Shown one piece after another: positions 10,501 through 17,208 of a stretch of 32,396 bases of DNA. The DNA lies in assembly GCA_043764015.1 (NCBI GenBank), contig JAYUKY010000101.1, positions 1 through 32,396 on the forward strand. The letters are read 5' to 3'. The notes under the pieces were generated by a model. It ran no database searches. It was not told the DNA's origin and worked only from the letters and a program-made list of their open reading frames with translations. Source of the stretch: JANYGM01 sp043764015. Lineage in GTDB: Bacteria; Bacteroidota; Bacteroidia; Cytophagales; Thermonemataceae. Each line of letters opens with the position of its first letter. Positions within the stretch are counted from its first letter, which is position 1. The translations under genes and the position numbers were made by a program.

Positions 10501-10985
10501 CGGTGAGTGAGCTAAACGCAAAAGGTTTTGAGATTGAAAAGTCTTTTGATGGCAAATCTTTTGAAAAAATTGGTTATCAAAATGCGCTGGGTGGCGTTGA
10601 TATTGTGAAAAATTATCAATTCTTTGATAAAAACTTCAAAGATGCGGCTTATTACCGCCTCAAAATGATTGATAATGATAAATCTTTCAAATATTCTAGA
10701 ATTATTTATCTCAATAATCAAAAAACAAATAATTACGAACTTACTATAATCCCAAATCCTACACAAGGAGAAGTAAAACTTGTTTTAGGTAATGCTTTGC
10801 CAACTGAAAACGTAACTTTGAAAGTTTTTAGCATCACAGGAAAAGAAGTAATTAGTCTATTTGGAAATGTTTTGGAAGTAGAAAAACAACTTTCAAATCA
10901 TACAACTCAACTTCCTGCAGGTATGTATGTGGTACGTATGCAAATAGGAGAACAAATTTTGCAAACAAAACTTATCAAAAACTAA
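7509..10985 (+). CDS. Large T9SS type A secreted protein with choice-of-anchor D and Calx-beta modules
   Basis: An 1158-aa secreted protein. The signal peptide (about 1-24, ends ESWGQ) precedes a beta-rich domain. Next comes a choice-of-anchor D/ASH-like module (about 180-300: PEINLQGNATNITDG, FTIQNTGTATLNITTP). A Calx-beta-like repeat follows (about 305-415: ATATIAENGVSINVTV, ending SITVTITDDE). A further domain begins EKGDIAIVAFNTND, of the lamin-tail-like type seen in secreted Bacteroidota proteins. The C-terminal ~75 residues (NPTQGEVKLVLG, LPAGMYVVRMQIGEQ, TKLIKN) form a type A T9SS sorting signal. No enzyme motif was seen; a cell-surface or extracellular binding role is inferred. It is flanked by terminators on both sides, so it is a monocistron. 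The composition is rich in Thr, Asn, Ile and Gly, as in many adhesins. Confidence 0.9.
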   Translation: MKTITKKIILLLFFLLIIAGESWGQYIVNFEAETKAAYASGAVTLNGISWDMTEALIGDAADDFKNALKSARMRGRNGSVMSMIQDKSNGIGDVTFQYRTYGTDATQQPWAVEYSLNSGGSWTQIGADITATGTVQNFSASVNQTGNNIRLRIRLTTTPGTTGNRRMNIDDINITNYTIAAPEINLQGNATNITDGDITPSGTDHTDFENVTTATTFNRTFTIQNTGTATLNITTPITLTGAGFSVVTQPTTMVIAGGSTTFVIRFTAGAVGAVTGNISITNDDSNENPYNFDILANSIAVPAPIFSFATATATIAENGVSINVTVNQSITNICSVNVALTGGTAVQGTDFTFTSPTTLNFNGVITSQVINIPIINNAIIDGSRTFILTLQTATLGCAIGTPTSITVTITDDEVAPIVGTIFEKGDIAIVAFNTNDNLCSSDQSDFITFICFKDIITGTTFDMTDNGWQRVNANQWGDSEGAVRCVYNGGATIVAGTKITFRLPSIGLVPVATNWSFADLGSGATVNMSSGGDQLHFMQGGAWNNPMGAQNATYAGGIILFGFNSENTWTDFIDDSNNSGIYPNTRCFITSISAGNYTRYTGIATATTKRDWIDRISNVANWTTYANCTDYNAASSPSFVITTGTLVGGKWIGDISNNWFDCKNWDDYLIPTSTTNVSIALTTDNSPEIRSTATYASEFSGIAQCNNITLANSTTKTLSFFATGTHNLEVYGNWDNQKGTANFTEGNGTVTFKGTAPQTISTTGGSETFANVILNNNTGLSLSNTNMLLSSNLTFTNGILTANYATTERVEFLAGSSVTGVSGNKYVNGWVRKVGNTNFTFPVGNSGYYAPIGISSLSGTATDHFTAKYTKVAPNPYNIASKVPALDHIDNCEYWDLNRTAGASDANVTLHYADIRSCGVTAGQESDMRVAHWNGTLWEDFGNTNTNTGAQTITSGVVSSFSPFTLSSISIFNPLPIELVSFDAKINQNNQAQLDWITVSELNAKGFEIEKSFDGKSFEKIGYQNALGGVDIVKNYQFFDKNFKDAAYYRLKMIDNDKSFKYSRIIYLNNQKTNNYELTIIPNPTQGEVKLVLGNALPTENVTLKVFSITGKEVISLFGNVLEVEKQLSNHTTQLPAGMYVVRMQIGEQILQTKLIKN

Positions 10986-11010
10986 GTAACTGTGAATTAA
11001 GAATGAATAC

Positions 11011-11047
11011 AAAAAAAGCCTATCCAAAAGTTGGAAAGGCTTTTTTG
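11011..11047 (+). terminator. Rho-independent terminator after the adhesin gene
   Basis: Hairpin AAAAAAGCCTATCCAA / TTGGAAAGGCTTTTTT with one internal mismatch and a T run. A possible TTG start at 11031 for the next gene lies inside this hairpin, which argues against that start. Confidence 0.85.
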
Positions 11048-11092
11048 TTGGCTAAATTCTATTCAAATATTTTCAAATAATAAAAAAATACC

Positions 11093-11100
11093 TATATTTG
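11093..11100 (+). promoter_or_regulatory. -7 promoter element for the pseudokinase gene
   Basis: TATATTTG matches the TAnnTTTG consensus, 38 nt before the ATG at 11139. No clear -33 element. Confidence 0.5.
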
Positions 11101-11138
11101 TTCTAAAATTACCCAAAATAACAATTAAACGTAAAATT

Positions 11139-12557
11139 ATGACGAGCGGACAAGAAATTTTAGGACACCGTATTTTGTCGTTTACACGCCAAACAAATAC
11201 TTTGAGCGTGTTTCTGGCAGAGCATCTTCTTTTAGGACGCAAAGCCGCCATTATTGAAATCAATAAACAAGAAAAAGATAAAAATAACGCTGATTTTGAT
11301 AAGAATTTAGATAAAATTGTAAGCGCACAAGCACGCCTACAACACCCTAACATCTCCCTTTTATATCAGTATCAACCTGCAAATGAAGATAATAATGCTA
11401 TTATTATTCGTGAATGGGTGGAAGGACAGACATTAACACAAGTATTGCAAAGCGCAAATAATGCACCTGTGAGCCAAGAACGAGCAAAAAATATTTTTTT
11501 GCAACTCCTTGATGCGCTTGCTTATGCGCATCATAAAGGCATTATTCACGCCAATTTGAGTGCTGAAAATATCATTATTGACAAAAATGATAAAGTGAAA
11601 ATTACAGATTTTGGATTGTCGGAGGCACAAACAAGTGCTTACCAAAGCCCTGAAGTAATCAAAAAAGATGTTTTAGATAAAAGAAGTGATATTTATAGCT
11701 TAGGAGCTATATTTTTTCATCTTCTCACAGGAAAAATACCTGCTACAGATGCACTTGACATCAAAAAAAGCAATTCAAAAATAGATAAAAAAATAGCACA
11801 AATTATTTTAAAATCTACATTATCAGATAGTTACAAACGCTACCAAACTTGTGAAGAAATACGTAACGAATTTTTTAGGACTGAAAATACTTCAAAAACT
11901 AACTACAAAGGTACTATAATTATGCTGGGTGTGGGTGCTGCCGCTGTTGGTGGTGCGGTTTGGTTTGGTAAAAATATGCTTAATCAGCAAGAAAAAGCTA
12001 TCAATAACGTCCCACTTGTTATCAAACCAAAAGAAAAAATTGATTCTTCTGCTTATTATCAAAAAATTTTGGATGAACAAAACAAAAATAATAAAGACAA
12101 CAAAGAAAAACTAGAAAAAGCTAAAAAAGATAGCCTCAAAAAGCTAGACCCAGAAGAAGTACGCAAAGATAGCCTTGAAAAACTAGAGAAATTTGAGAAA
12201 GAAGCTCTTGAAAAACGCATCAAGTTGCGCAAAGAAAATCTTATGAAAAATTTGCTTATTGATGGGCAATTTATCAGCAATACCGCAGGAGAATACAAGG
12301 TGAAAGTAGAGATTTTCAACAGAAATACTGATGCAGAATTTACTGACCTCAAAGTTGTGGTTTCGTACTTTAATGGTGCAGGTGATGTGATAGAAAAAGA
12401 AGAGAAATTTATTGAAAAAATTGGTAAAAATGCAGGTGCAGAAATTGAAATTACCAAAAAAGTCAATGCAACAAGATTTAGTTGCAAACTTTTGGACGTA
12501 AAAGTTATTGACGAACTGCCTACAGAAATGCCAAAAGAAATGCTGAAAGATAAATAA
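11139..12557 (+). CDS. Membrane-anchored protein pseudokinase with C-terminal extracytoplasmic domain
   Basis: A 472-aa protein with a Ser/Thr-kinase-like N-terminal domain (about 1-245), one TM helix (about 258-277), a Lys/Glu-rich coiled coil (about 295-365) and a small beta domain (about 370-465, FxLYD-like by eye). The kinase fold is recognisable from the alpha-E region, DFGLSEAQ (D157-G159), a SPE motif in place of APE, and DKRSDIYSLGAIFFHLLTG. Key residues are missing. There is no GxGxxG loop. The VAIK lysine is replaced (AAII, I39 at that place). The catalytic loop reads HANLSAEN (137-144) instead of HRDLKPEN, so the catalytic Asp is Asn139 and the Lys is Ser141. The activation loop is only about 8 residues. 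Phosphotransfer is therefore unlikely; a scaffold or sensor role is inferred. The start at 11139 is chosen because upstream starts lie in the preceding terminator and promoter. It converges with the GAF-PAS-PAS gene. Confidence 0.88.
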   Translation: MTSGQEILGHRILSFTRQTNTLSVFLAEHLLLGRKAAIIEINKQEKDKNNADFDKNLDKIVSAQARLQHPNISLLYQYQPANEDNNAIIIREWVEGQTLTQVLQSANNAPVSQERAKNIFLQLLDALAYAHHKGIIHANLSAENIIIDKNDKVKITDFGLSEAQTSAYQSPEVIKKDVLDKRSDIYSLGAIFFHLLTGKIPATDALDIKKSNSKIDKKIAQIILKSTLSDSYKRYQTCEEIRNEFFRTENTSKTNYKGTIIMLGVGAAAVGGAVWFGKNMLNQQEKAINNVPLVIKPKEKIDSSAYYQKILDEQNKNNKDNKEKLEKAKKDSLKKLDPEEVRKDSLEKLEKFEKEALEKRIKLRKENLMKNLLIDGQFISNTAGEYKVKVEIFNRNTDAEFTDLKVVVSYFNGAGDVIEKEEKFIEKIGKNAGAEIEITKKVNATRFSCKLLDVKVIDELPTEMPKEMLKDK

Positions 12558-12572
12558 TTTAGAATACGCAGG

Positions 12573-12617
12573 ATTTTTTGTGAAGTCAGATATTTTCCCA
12601 CTTGACTTCACAAAAAT
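12573..12617. repeat. Inverted repeat between convergent genes
   Basis: A 14-bp perfect inverted repeat (12575-12588 with 12603-12616; TTTTTGTGAAGTCA and its complement) lies in the 79-bp gap between two convergent genes. It can fold on either transcript. The T run lies 5' of the stem on both strands, so it lacks the 3' U tract of a standard intrinsic terminator. It may still block read-through or stabilise both 3' ends. Confidence 0.6.
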
Positions 12618-12636
12618 TCTTACTTCATACTTGTTC

Positions 12637-15213
12637 CTACTCTACCGTTTTGGAAATTTGACTTTCTAATTCTTTGATTTTTTCCTTGTCTGCAGCTTGT
12701 TTTTCTATCAGATTTTGGATAATTTTCTGATTTTCTGCTTCTGCTTGCTTTGCCTCTGTAATATCTTTAGAAAAAACAGAAAGCCCTATTACGTTTTCTG
12801 TTTCGTCAAAAATAGGATTAAACGAATATTCACGGAAATTTATTTTGCGCCCATCTTGGCGTTTTTGTATTTTCTGAAAACGCTCCCCTTTCAAAGCCCT
12901 ATCATAATATTTTTTCCATTCTTGGTGGATAGTTTCTGGGATAAAATCAAAAACACTCACACCTTCTACGCAGTTATATTCTTTTCTACGTTTCTTATAA
13001 ACATCATTAAAAACGGTCAAGCGGTAGTTTTTATCAATAGCCACAATAGAATCTTCTGTATTGTTTATGAGAGAATTAAGATTTGCTTCTTTGATTTTTA
13101 TAGCCATTTCCGTTGTGTGTTGTTGCGTTACGTTGGTGATAAAAACAGACGCACCAATAACCCTTTGGCGTTCATTATAAATAGGATTATAAAGGACTTG
13201 ATAATAAAATTGTTCTCCTTTTACACTCACCTCCGCATACGTACTAAAACGCTCTCCTACAAATGCACGCTTAAATTCTGCCTCCATTTCCGTAAAAGTA
13301 CGACCAGGAAAGGCATCTTCAATAGTTTTTCCTATATCCAAATACACACCTATTGACTCAAAAAGGCGTTTCATAGCATTATTGATAACCAGAATTTGGT
13401 TTTGCTGATTAAACGCCATAATAGCATCACTTGCATTATCCAAAAGGGCTTTCATATTACCCTCTTTTTCTGCAGTTTCTCGTTGTGAGCGTTGCATTTC
13501 CTCTTGCGTTGCCTGCAATTCTTCCATATTTTGGCGACTTTCTTCCTCTTGCTCACGCATTTGGGCAGTAGTACTACGAGATTCATCTAGAAGTAGTTGC
13601 GTACGTCTGTTAATTTTGATAGAAGCAAAAGTAGCTGCAATATTGTCTGCCACTTGCAAAATAAAATCACGTTTATAAGGCTCAATATCAGAAAAAGACG
13701 CAAGTTCTAAAACTCCTTGCACTTCATCATTGAGTTTTAGAGGAACAATAAATAAAAAACGAGGGTTTGCACCACCTAAACCAGTTCTAATTTCTATATA
13801 ATTATTGGGTATTTCAGTAAGATAAATAGGTTTTCCCTCTCTCCACACACGTCCTACAAGGCTTTGCCCTTTCATTATTTGGCGTTCCATAAATTTCTTT
13901 TTGTCATAAGCATAGCAGGCGGAAAGTTCCATAAATTCTTCTTTGATTTCATTTTTTTTATCACTCAAAATAAAAATCCCAGACTGATTTATTTCTGTAT
14001 AACGTACCAATTTTGCTACTAATTCTTCTGAAAGTTTTTCAATATTGCTACTTTCACGGCGCAAAATATCTCCAAAAAGTGCCAAACCAATGTTTGTCCA
14101 AGAACGAACTCTATCTTGTTCAGATACTTTCAAAAGCCCTTCACGCATAGCTGTAACAGATTCTCCAAAATTTCCTTTTCCCTCAAAAGCCCGCATTTCT
14201 GCATTAAAATTACCTTCTCCAACGCTTAAAGCATATTTTTTAATAGCATTTAAGTTTCTGCCCAGCAAACCAAAATGTTCTGCAATAGTATTTAGTTCTT
14301 GCGTTTGGGTATAAATAGATGTCGGAATCTCGCCTGTAGCAAATTTTTCAGATTGTTGTGCAATTTTTTCAATATCAGAAATAACATAACGAATAAGAAA
14401 ATTTGCCGCAAAAATCAGTAACGTAATCAAAGCAATAAAAATAAATATACTAAGCACCAAAAATATAATATTTTGAAAAGAAATATCTGCCGTAACCTCT
14501 GAAATAGCACGCTGATTGAACGTAATCAACTGTTTCCCATAATCATCTAGCTCATTTTGAATTTTGATAATATCATTACTAATAAGAAACGCTAAATCTT
14601 CATTATATGCAATCATAGGCTTATCTGCGCTTACAGTACCTTCCTCTTGAATAGCATTCCCTAAACTATCTTTCTCAGCTACGTTATTTTCTTGAATACC
14701 TTTTTGATAAAGATATTGGCGGTTATCTGCAATATTGAGGTTAATAGCCTTGGGAATAAGGGTTTTTAGTTTTTCTGTACGGTCTGTAATAGCTTTATAA
14801 ACGACAATCATATCTGGTTCTGTGCGGTTTGCCATCACCAGTGCTAAAGAATCAAGATAAGGCAAGGTTTTGCCACGCCACAAAGTAGAAATTTCTTTGT
14901 TGGTTGTTTCGTAAACGTATTTTTGCTCTGGTTTATTGATAGGATAAACATTTGATTGGAGCGCAGAAACTGTTTGATTAAATGCTTGTAATGTGGCAAG
15001 CATATAAGTACGCACAGGCTCATATTTGGCAGAAAGTTCTTGATTTGCTGCAAGCGTATTAGAAAGCCGGCTCACCAAAATCACCGTAAAAGCTACAAAT
15101 ATAACTCCTATGGCAACTATTCCCAAAATAATACGCCCTTTAATAGAGCCTAAACCAAAAAAAATACTTTTTTTGATTTTTTCGCTAAATGTTTTATTTT
15201 TATTTTCTTGCAT
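12637..15213 (-). CDS. Two-TM GAF-PAS-PAS sensor protein without an output domain
   Basis: An 858-aa protein. Domain order: TM1 (about 27-48), an extracytoplasmic helical region of ~195 residues, TM2 (about 246-272), HAMP (about 275-330), GAF (about 370-540), coiled coil rich in Glu/Gln (about 545-582), PAS1 (about 584-694: LLDNASDAIMAFNQQNQILV) and PAS2 (about 702-822: LINNTEDSIVAIDKNYRLTV, ending in the PAC-like GLSVFSKDITEAKQAE). A final coiled coil ends at SKTVE. No kinase, receiver, GGDEF/EAL or methyl-accepting domain is present, so it must act through other proteins. It is related in the HAMP-GAF part to the protein at 5866-7311. The ATG at 15213 is chosen because the in-frame TTG at 15270 lies in an inverted repeat and adds a non-membrane stretch. 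A good promoter lies at 15396-15425 on the same strand. Confidence 0.9.
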   Translation of the reverse strand: MQENKNKTFSEKIKKSIFFGLGSIKGRIILGIVAIGVIFVAFTVILVSRLSNTLAANQELSAKYEPVRTYMLATLQAFNQTVSALQSNVYPINKPEQKYVYETTNKEISTLWRGKTLPYLDSLALVMANRTEPDMIVVYKAITDRTEKLKTLIPKAINLNIADNRQYLYQKGIQENNVAEKDSLGNAIQEEGTVSADKPMIAYNEDLAFLISNDIIKIQNELDDYGKQLITFNQRAISEVTADISFQNIIFLVLSIFIFIALITLLIFAANFLIRYVISDIEKIAQQSEKFATGEIPTSIYTQTQELNTIAEHFGLLGRNLNAIKKYALSVGEGNFNAEMRAFEGKGNFGESVTAMREGLLKVSEQDRVRSWTNIGLALFGDILRRESSNIEKLSEELVAKLVRYTEINQSGIFILSDKKNEIKEEFMELSACYAYDKKKFMERQIMKGQSLVGRVWREGKPIYLTEIPNNYIEIRTGLGGANPRFLFIVPLKLNDEVQGVLELASFSDIEPYKRDFILQVADNIAATFASIKINRRTQLLLDESRSTTAQMREQEEESRQNMEELQATQEEMQRSQRETAEKEGNMKALLDNASDAIMAFNQQNQILVINNAMKRLFESIGVYLDIGKTIEDAFPGRTFTEMEAEFKRAFVGERFSTYAEVSVKGEQFYYQVLYNPIYNERQRVIGASVFITNVTQQHTTEMAIKIKEANLNSLINNTEDSIVAIDKNYRLTVFNDVYKKRRKEYNCVEGVSVFDFIPETIHQEWKKYYDRALKGERFQKIQKRQDGRKINFREYSFNPIFDETENVIGLSVFSKDITEAKQAEAENQKIIQNLIEKQAADKEKIKELESQISKTVE

Positions 15214-15233
15214 TGCTGAATAGAACAATTTAT

Positions 15234-15383
15234 ATGTAGGGTGCGACCCTTGTGGTCGCCCTGTCGTCAAACTAGCAGTTGCTAGTGTATTTTTTATGAA
15301 TTGTGTTTGGCTTATCTATTTGTCGTATTGTTTGTCGTATTGCTTTCGCAGGTTTGGGCGACCACAAGGGTCGCACCCTACAT
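15234..15383. repeat. 28-bp perfect inverted repeat with self-folding arms (REP/MITE-like)
   Basis: Arms at 15234-15261 and 15356-15383 are exact reverse complements, separated by 94 nt. Each arm also folds on itself (GCGACC-CTTGT-GGTCGC). They are GC-rich islands in AT-rich DNA. This is the layout of paired REP sequences (a BIME/REPIN) or a short non-autonomous element. It sits in the predicted 5' untranslated region of the minus-strand sensor gene. No transposase is nearby. Confidence 0.8.
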
Positions 15384-15395
15384 TTTTTTTGATAG

Positions 15396-15425
15396 CAAAA
15401 ATAATCTTTTTAGTTGAATAGACAA
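15396..15425 (-). promoter_or_regulatory. Promoter for the GAF-PAS-PAS sensor gene
   Basis: On the minus strand, TATTTTTG (15403-15396) fits the -7 consensus and TTG (15425-15423) lies 19 nt upstream. This predicts a leader of roughly 170 nt that includes the 28-bp inverted repeat. Confidence 0.5.
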
Positions 15426-15488
15426 GCCACTTATCAAAACATTATTCAAAACATTGTTTTTACATTTTTTTATTGACTATAAAAACCG

Positions 15489-15496
15489 TATCTTTG
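15489..15496 (+). promoter_or_regulatory. -7 promoter element for the pseudouridine synthase gene
   Basis: TATCTTTG matches TAnnTTTG, 73 nt before the ATG at 15570. The nearest upstream TTG is too close (13 nt), so only the -7 part is supported. Confidence 0.5.
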
Positions 15497-15569
15497 CACC
15501 TGCAATTTGATGCTAAATTGCTGAAAATCATATAAAAACACAAAATACAGTAGTGATATTGCAATATTT

Positions 15570-17123
15570 ATGAGAAAGAGTTTTAATAAAAAAGAATTTG
15601 GTTTAGCTAACAAAAATACTTCCCAATTCAAAGGTTCAGAAGGTAGCAAAAAATTTGCGGCAAAGCCTTACGACAAAAAACCTTACGAGAAAAAAGCGTT
15701 TGGAGATGATGCTTTTGAGAAAAAATCCTATCCACAAAAGCCGTTTGAGAAAAAACCTTACGAAAAAAAAGCGTTTGGTGAGAAATCTTTTGAGAAAAAA
15801 TCCTATCCACAAAAGCCGTTTGAGAAAAAACCTTACGAAAAAAAGGCGTTTGGTGATAAATCTTTTGAGAAAAAACCTTACGAAAAAAAGGCGTTTGGGG
15901 AGAAATCTTTTGAGAAAAAACCTTACGAAAAAAAGGCATTTGGAGACAAATCTTTTGAGAAAAAACCTTACGAAAAAAAGGCGTTTGGGGAGAAATCTTT
16001 TGAGAAAAAACCTTACGAAAAAAAGGCGTTTGGGGAGAAATCTTTTGAGAAAAAACCTTACGAAAAAAAGGCGTTTGGAGAGAAATCTTTTGAAAAAAAG
16101 CCTTACGAGAAAAAGGCGTTTGGTGAGAAATCTTTTGAGAAAAAACCTTACGAGAAAAAGGCATTTGGTGACAAATCTTTTGAGCAAAAACTGGAAAAAA
16201 AGTCATTTGGAGATAAATCTTTTGAGAAAAAACCTTACGAAAAAAAAGCATTTGGTGACAAATCTTTTGAGAAAAAACCTTACGAAAAAAAGGTTTATGC
16301 AAAAAAAACTGATGAAGAAAAATCTGCTGAAAGACTTAGAGAAGAGAAATTTGGTGTTTTTGCTAAGAAAACAACCTCAACTCCCTCAAAAAACGAACAT
16401 GAAAACAGCAATACAAGCGTTGATGTGCGCCTAAACCGCTACATTGCCAATGCGGGCGTATGCTCACGTAGGGAAGCGGATATGCTCATTGAATCTGGGC
16501 GTATTTCTGTGAATGGCGAGATTTTGAAGGAAATGGGCTACAAAGTTAAAGCGAGTGATGTAGTAGAATTTGATGGCAAAAAGTTGCGTAGAGAGAAATT
16601 GGTGTATGTTTTGCTGAATAAACCAAAAAATTATATCACCACAACAGATGACCCAGAAGAACGCCGTACCGTAATGAGTCTTATAGAAAAAGCCTGTCCA
16701 CAACGCATCTACCCAGTTGGGCGTTTAGACCGCAATACAACAGGTTTGCTACTTTTTACAAATGATGGAGAATTGGCAGACTCTTTGGCGCACCCTTCTA
16801 ACAATATCAAAAAAGTGTATCAGGCACTTTTGGATAAAGCTATCAATGAAGATGATTTAAACGCTATTGCTGTGGGCGTTACGCTAGAAGACGGGCTTGC
16901 ACCTGTGGATAAAGTGGCACTTTTGATGCCTGATATTGTGGGTTTGGAGATACATTTGGGCAGAAACCGCATTGTAAGAAGGATTTTTGAGCATTTGGGC
17001 TATGAAGTCGTGAAACTTGACCGTACCGTTTATGCAGGGCTGACCAAAAAAGACCTTCCACGTGGAGAATACCGCTTTTTGACAGAACAAGAAATCATTA
17101 ACTTGAAACATTTAGGGAAATAA
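15570..17123 (+). CDS. RsuA/RluB-family rRNA pseudouridine synthase with repeat extension
   Basis: This 517-aa protein converts uridine to pseudouridine in rRNA, by family. The C-terminal half is standard. An S4 RNA-binding domain (about 282-340: RLNRYIANAGVCSRREADML) is followed by the synthase domain, with the catalytic motif GRLDRNTTGLLLFTNDGE (Asp387 nucleophile) and the later RNRIVRRIFEHLGY. Usual family members are about 230-300 aa; the extra ~270 N-terminal residues are unusual. They consist of about a dozen 15-residue tandem units of the form KSFEKKPYEKKAFG(D/E), roughly residues 32-250, strongly basic with regularly spaced Phe/Tyr. The extension is probably disordered and may bind RNA or ribosomes (inference). 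The specific rRNA target (RsuA, RluB, RluE or RluF type) cannot be fixed by eye. A strong terminator follows. Confidence 0.92.
   Translation: MRKSFNKKEFGLANKNTSQFKGSEGSKKFAAKPYDKKPYEKKAFGDDAFEKKSYPQKPFEKKPYEKKAFGEKSFEKKSYPQKPFEKKPYEKKAFGDKSFEKKPYEKKAFGEKSFEKKPYEKKAFGDKSFEKKPYEKKAFGEKSFEKKPYEKKAFGEKSFEKKPYEKKAFGEKSFEKKPYEKKAFGEKSFEKKPYEKKAFGDKSFEQKLEKKSFGDKSFEKKPYEKKAFGDKSFEKKPYEKKVYAKKTDEEKSAERLREEKFGVFAKKTTSTPSKNEHENSNTSVDVRLNRYIANAGVCSRREADMLIESGRISVNGEILKEMGYKVKASDVVEFDGKKLRREKLVYVLLNKPKNYITTTDDPEERRTVMSLIEKACPQRIYPVGRLDRNTTGLLLFTNDGELADSLAHPSNNIKKVYQALLDKAINEDDLNAIAVGVTLEDGLAPVDKVALLMPDIVGLEIHLGRNRIVRRIFEHLGYEVVKLDRTVYAGLTKKDLPRGEYRFLTEQEIINLKHLGK
15660..16290 (+). repeat. 45-bp tandem repeat array within the pseudouridine synthase gene
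   Basis: About a dozen near-identical 45-nt units, each encoding KSFEKKPYEKKAFG(D/E), with two early variants containing KSYPQKPFEKK and one shortened unit (SFEQKLEKKSFGD). Because the unit is a multiple of three, copy-number change would keep the reading frame. Long open frames on other strands or phases here are by-products of the repeat. Confidence 0.9.
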
Positions 17124-17135
17124 AAATTTAGTAAA

Positions 17136-17166
17136 GAAAAACCTACAAGAAATTGTAGGTTTTTTC
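17136..17166 (+). terminator. Rho-independent terminator after the pseudouridine synthase gene
   Basis: Perfect hairpin AAAAACCTACAA-GAAA-TTGTAGGTTTTT followed by further T residues, 13 nt after the stop. It separates this gene from the ATPase/DUF4435 cassette. Confidence 0.9.
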
Positions 17167-17185
17167 TTTAAAATAGTTACATTTA
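17153..17185 (+). promoter_or_regulatory. Possible promoter of the ATPase/DUF4435 cassette
   Basis: TACATTTA (17178-17185) differs from TAnnTTTG at the last base. TTG at 17153-17155 lies 22 nt upstream, inside the preceding terminator. This is a weak but plausible dedicated promoter, 23 nt before the ATG at 17209. Confidence 0.35.
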
Positions 17186-17208
17186 CGCCATAATCAACAC
17201 AAAATAAG

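Noticed and set aside
12573..12617. Classical bidirectional terminator between the convergent genes
   Set aside because: The T runs precede the stem on both strands instead of following it, so it is listed only as an inverted repeat.
12697..13356. 219-codon plus-strand open frame
   Set aside because: It is opposite the PAS domains of the sensor gene and shows no recognisable motif.
15214..15270. N-terminal extension of the GAF-PAS-PAS protein from a TTG at 15270
   Set aside because: The extension is encoded by the inverted repeat arm; the ATG at 15213 gives a normal cytoplasmic start before TM1.
15660..16290. CRISPR or noncoding satellite
   Set aside because: The repeat is in frame with a complete enzyme and shows no spacer pattern.
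15628..16302. Long open frames on the minus strand and in a second plus frame across the 45-bp repeats
   Set aside because: They are by-products of a repeat unit whose length is a multiple of three; the true frame is fixed by the S4 and pseudouridine synthase domains downstream.
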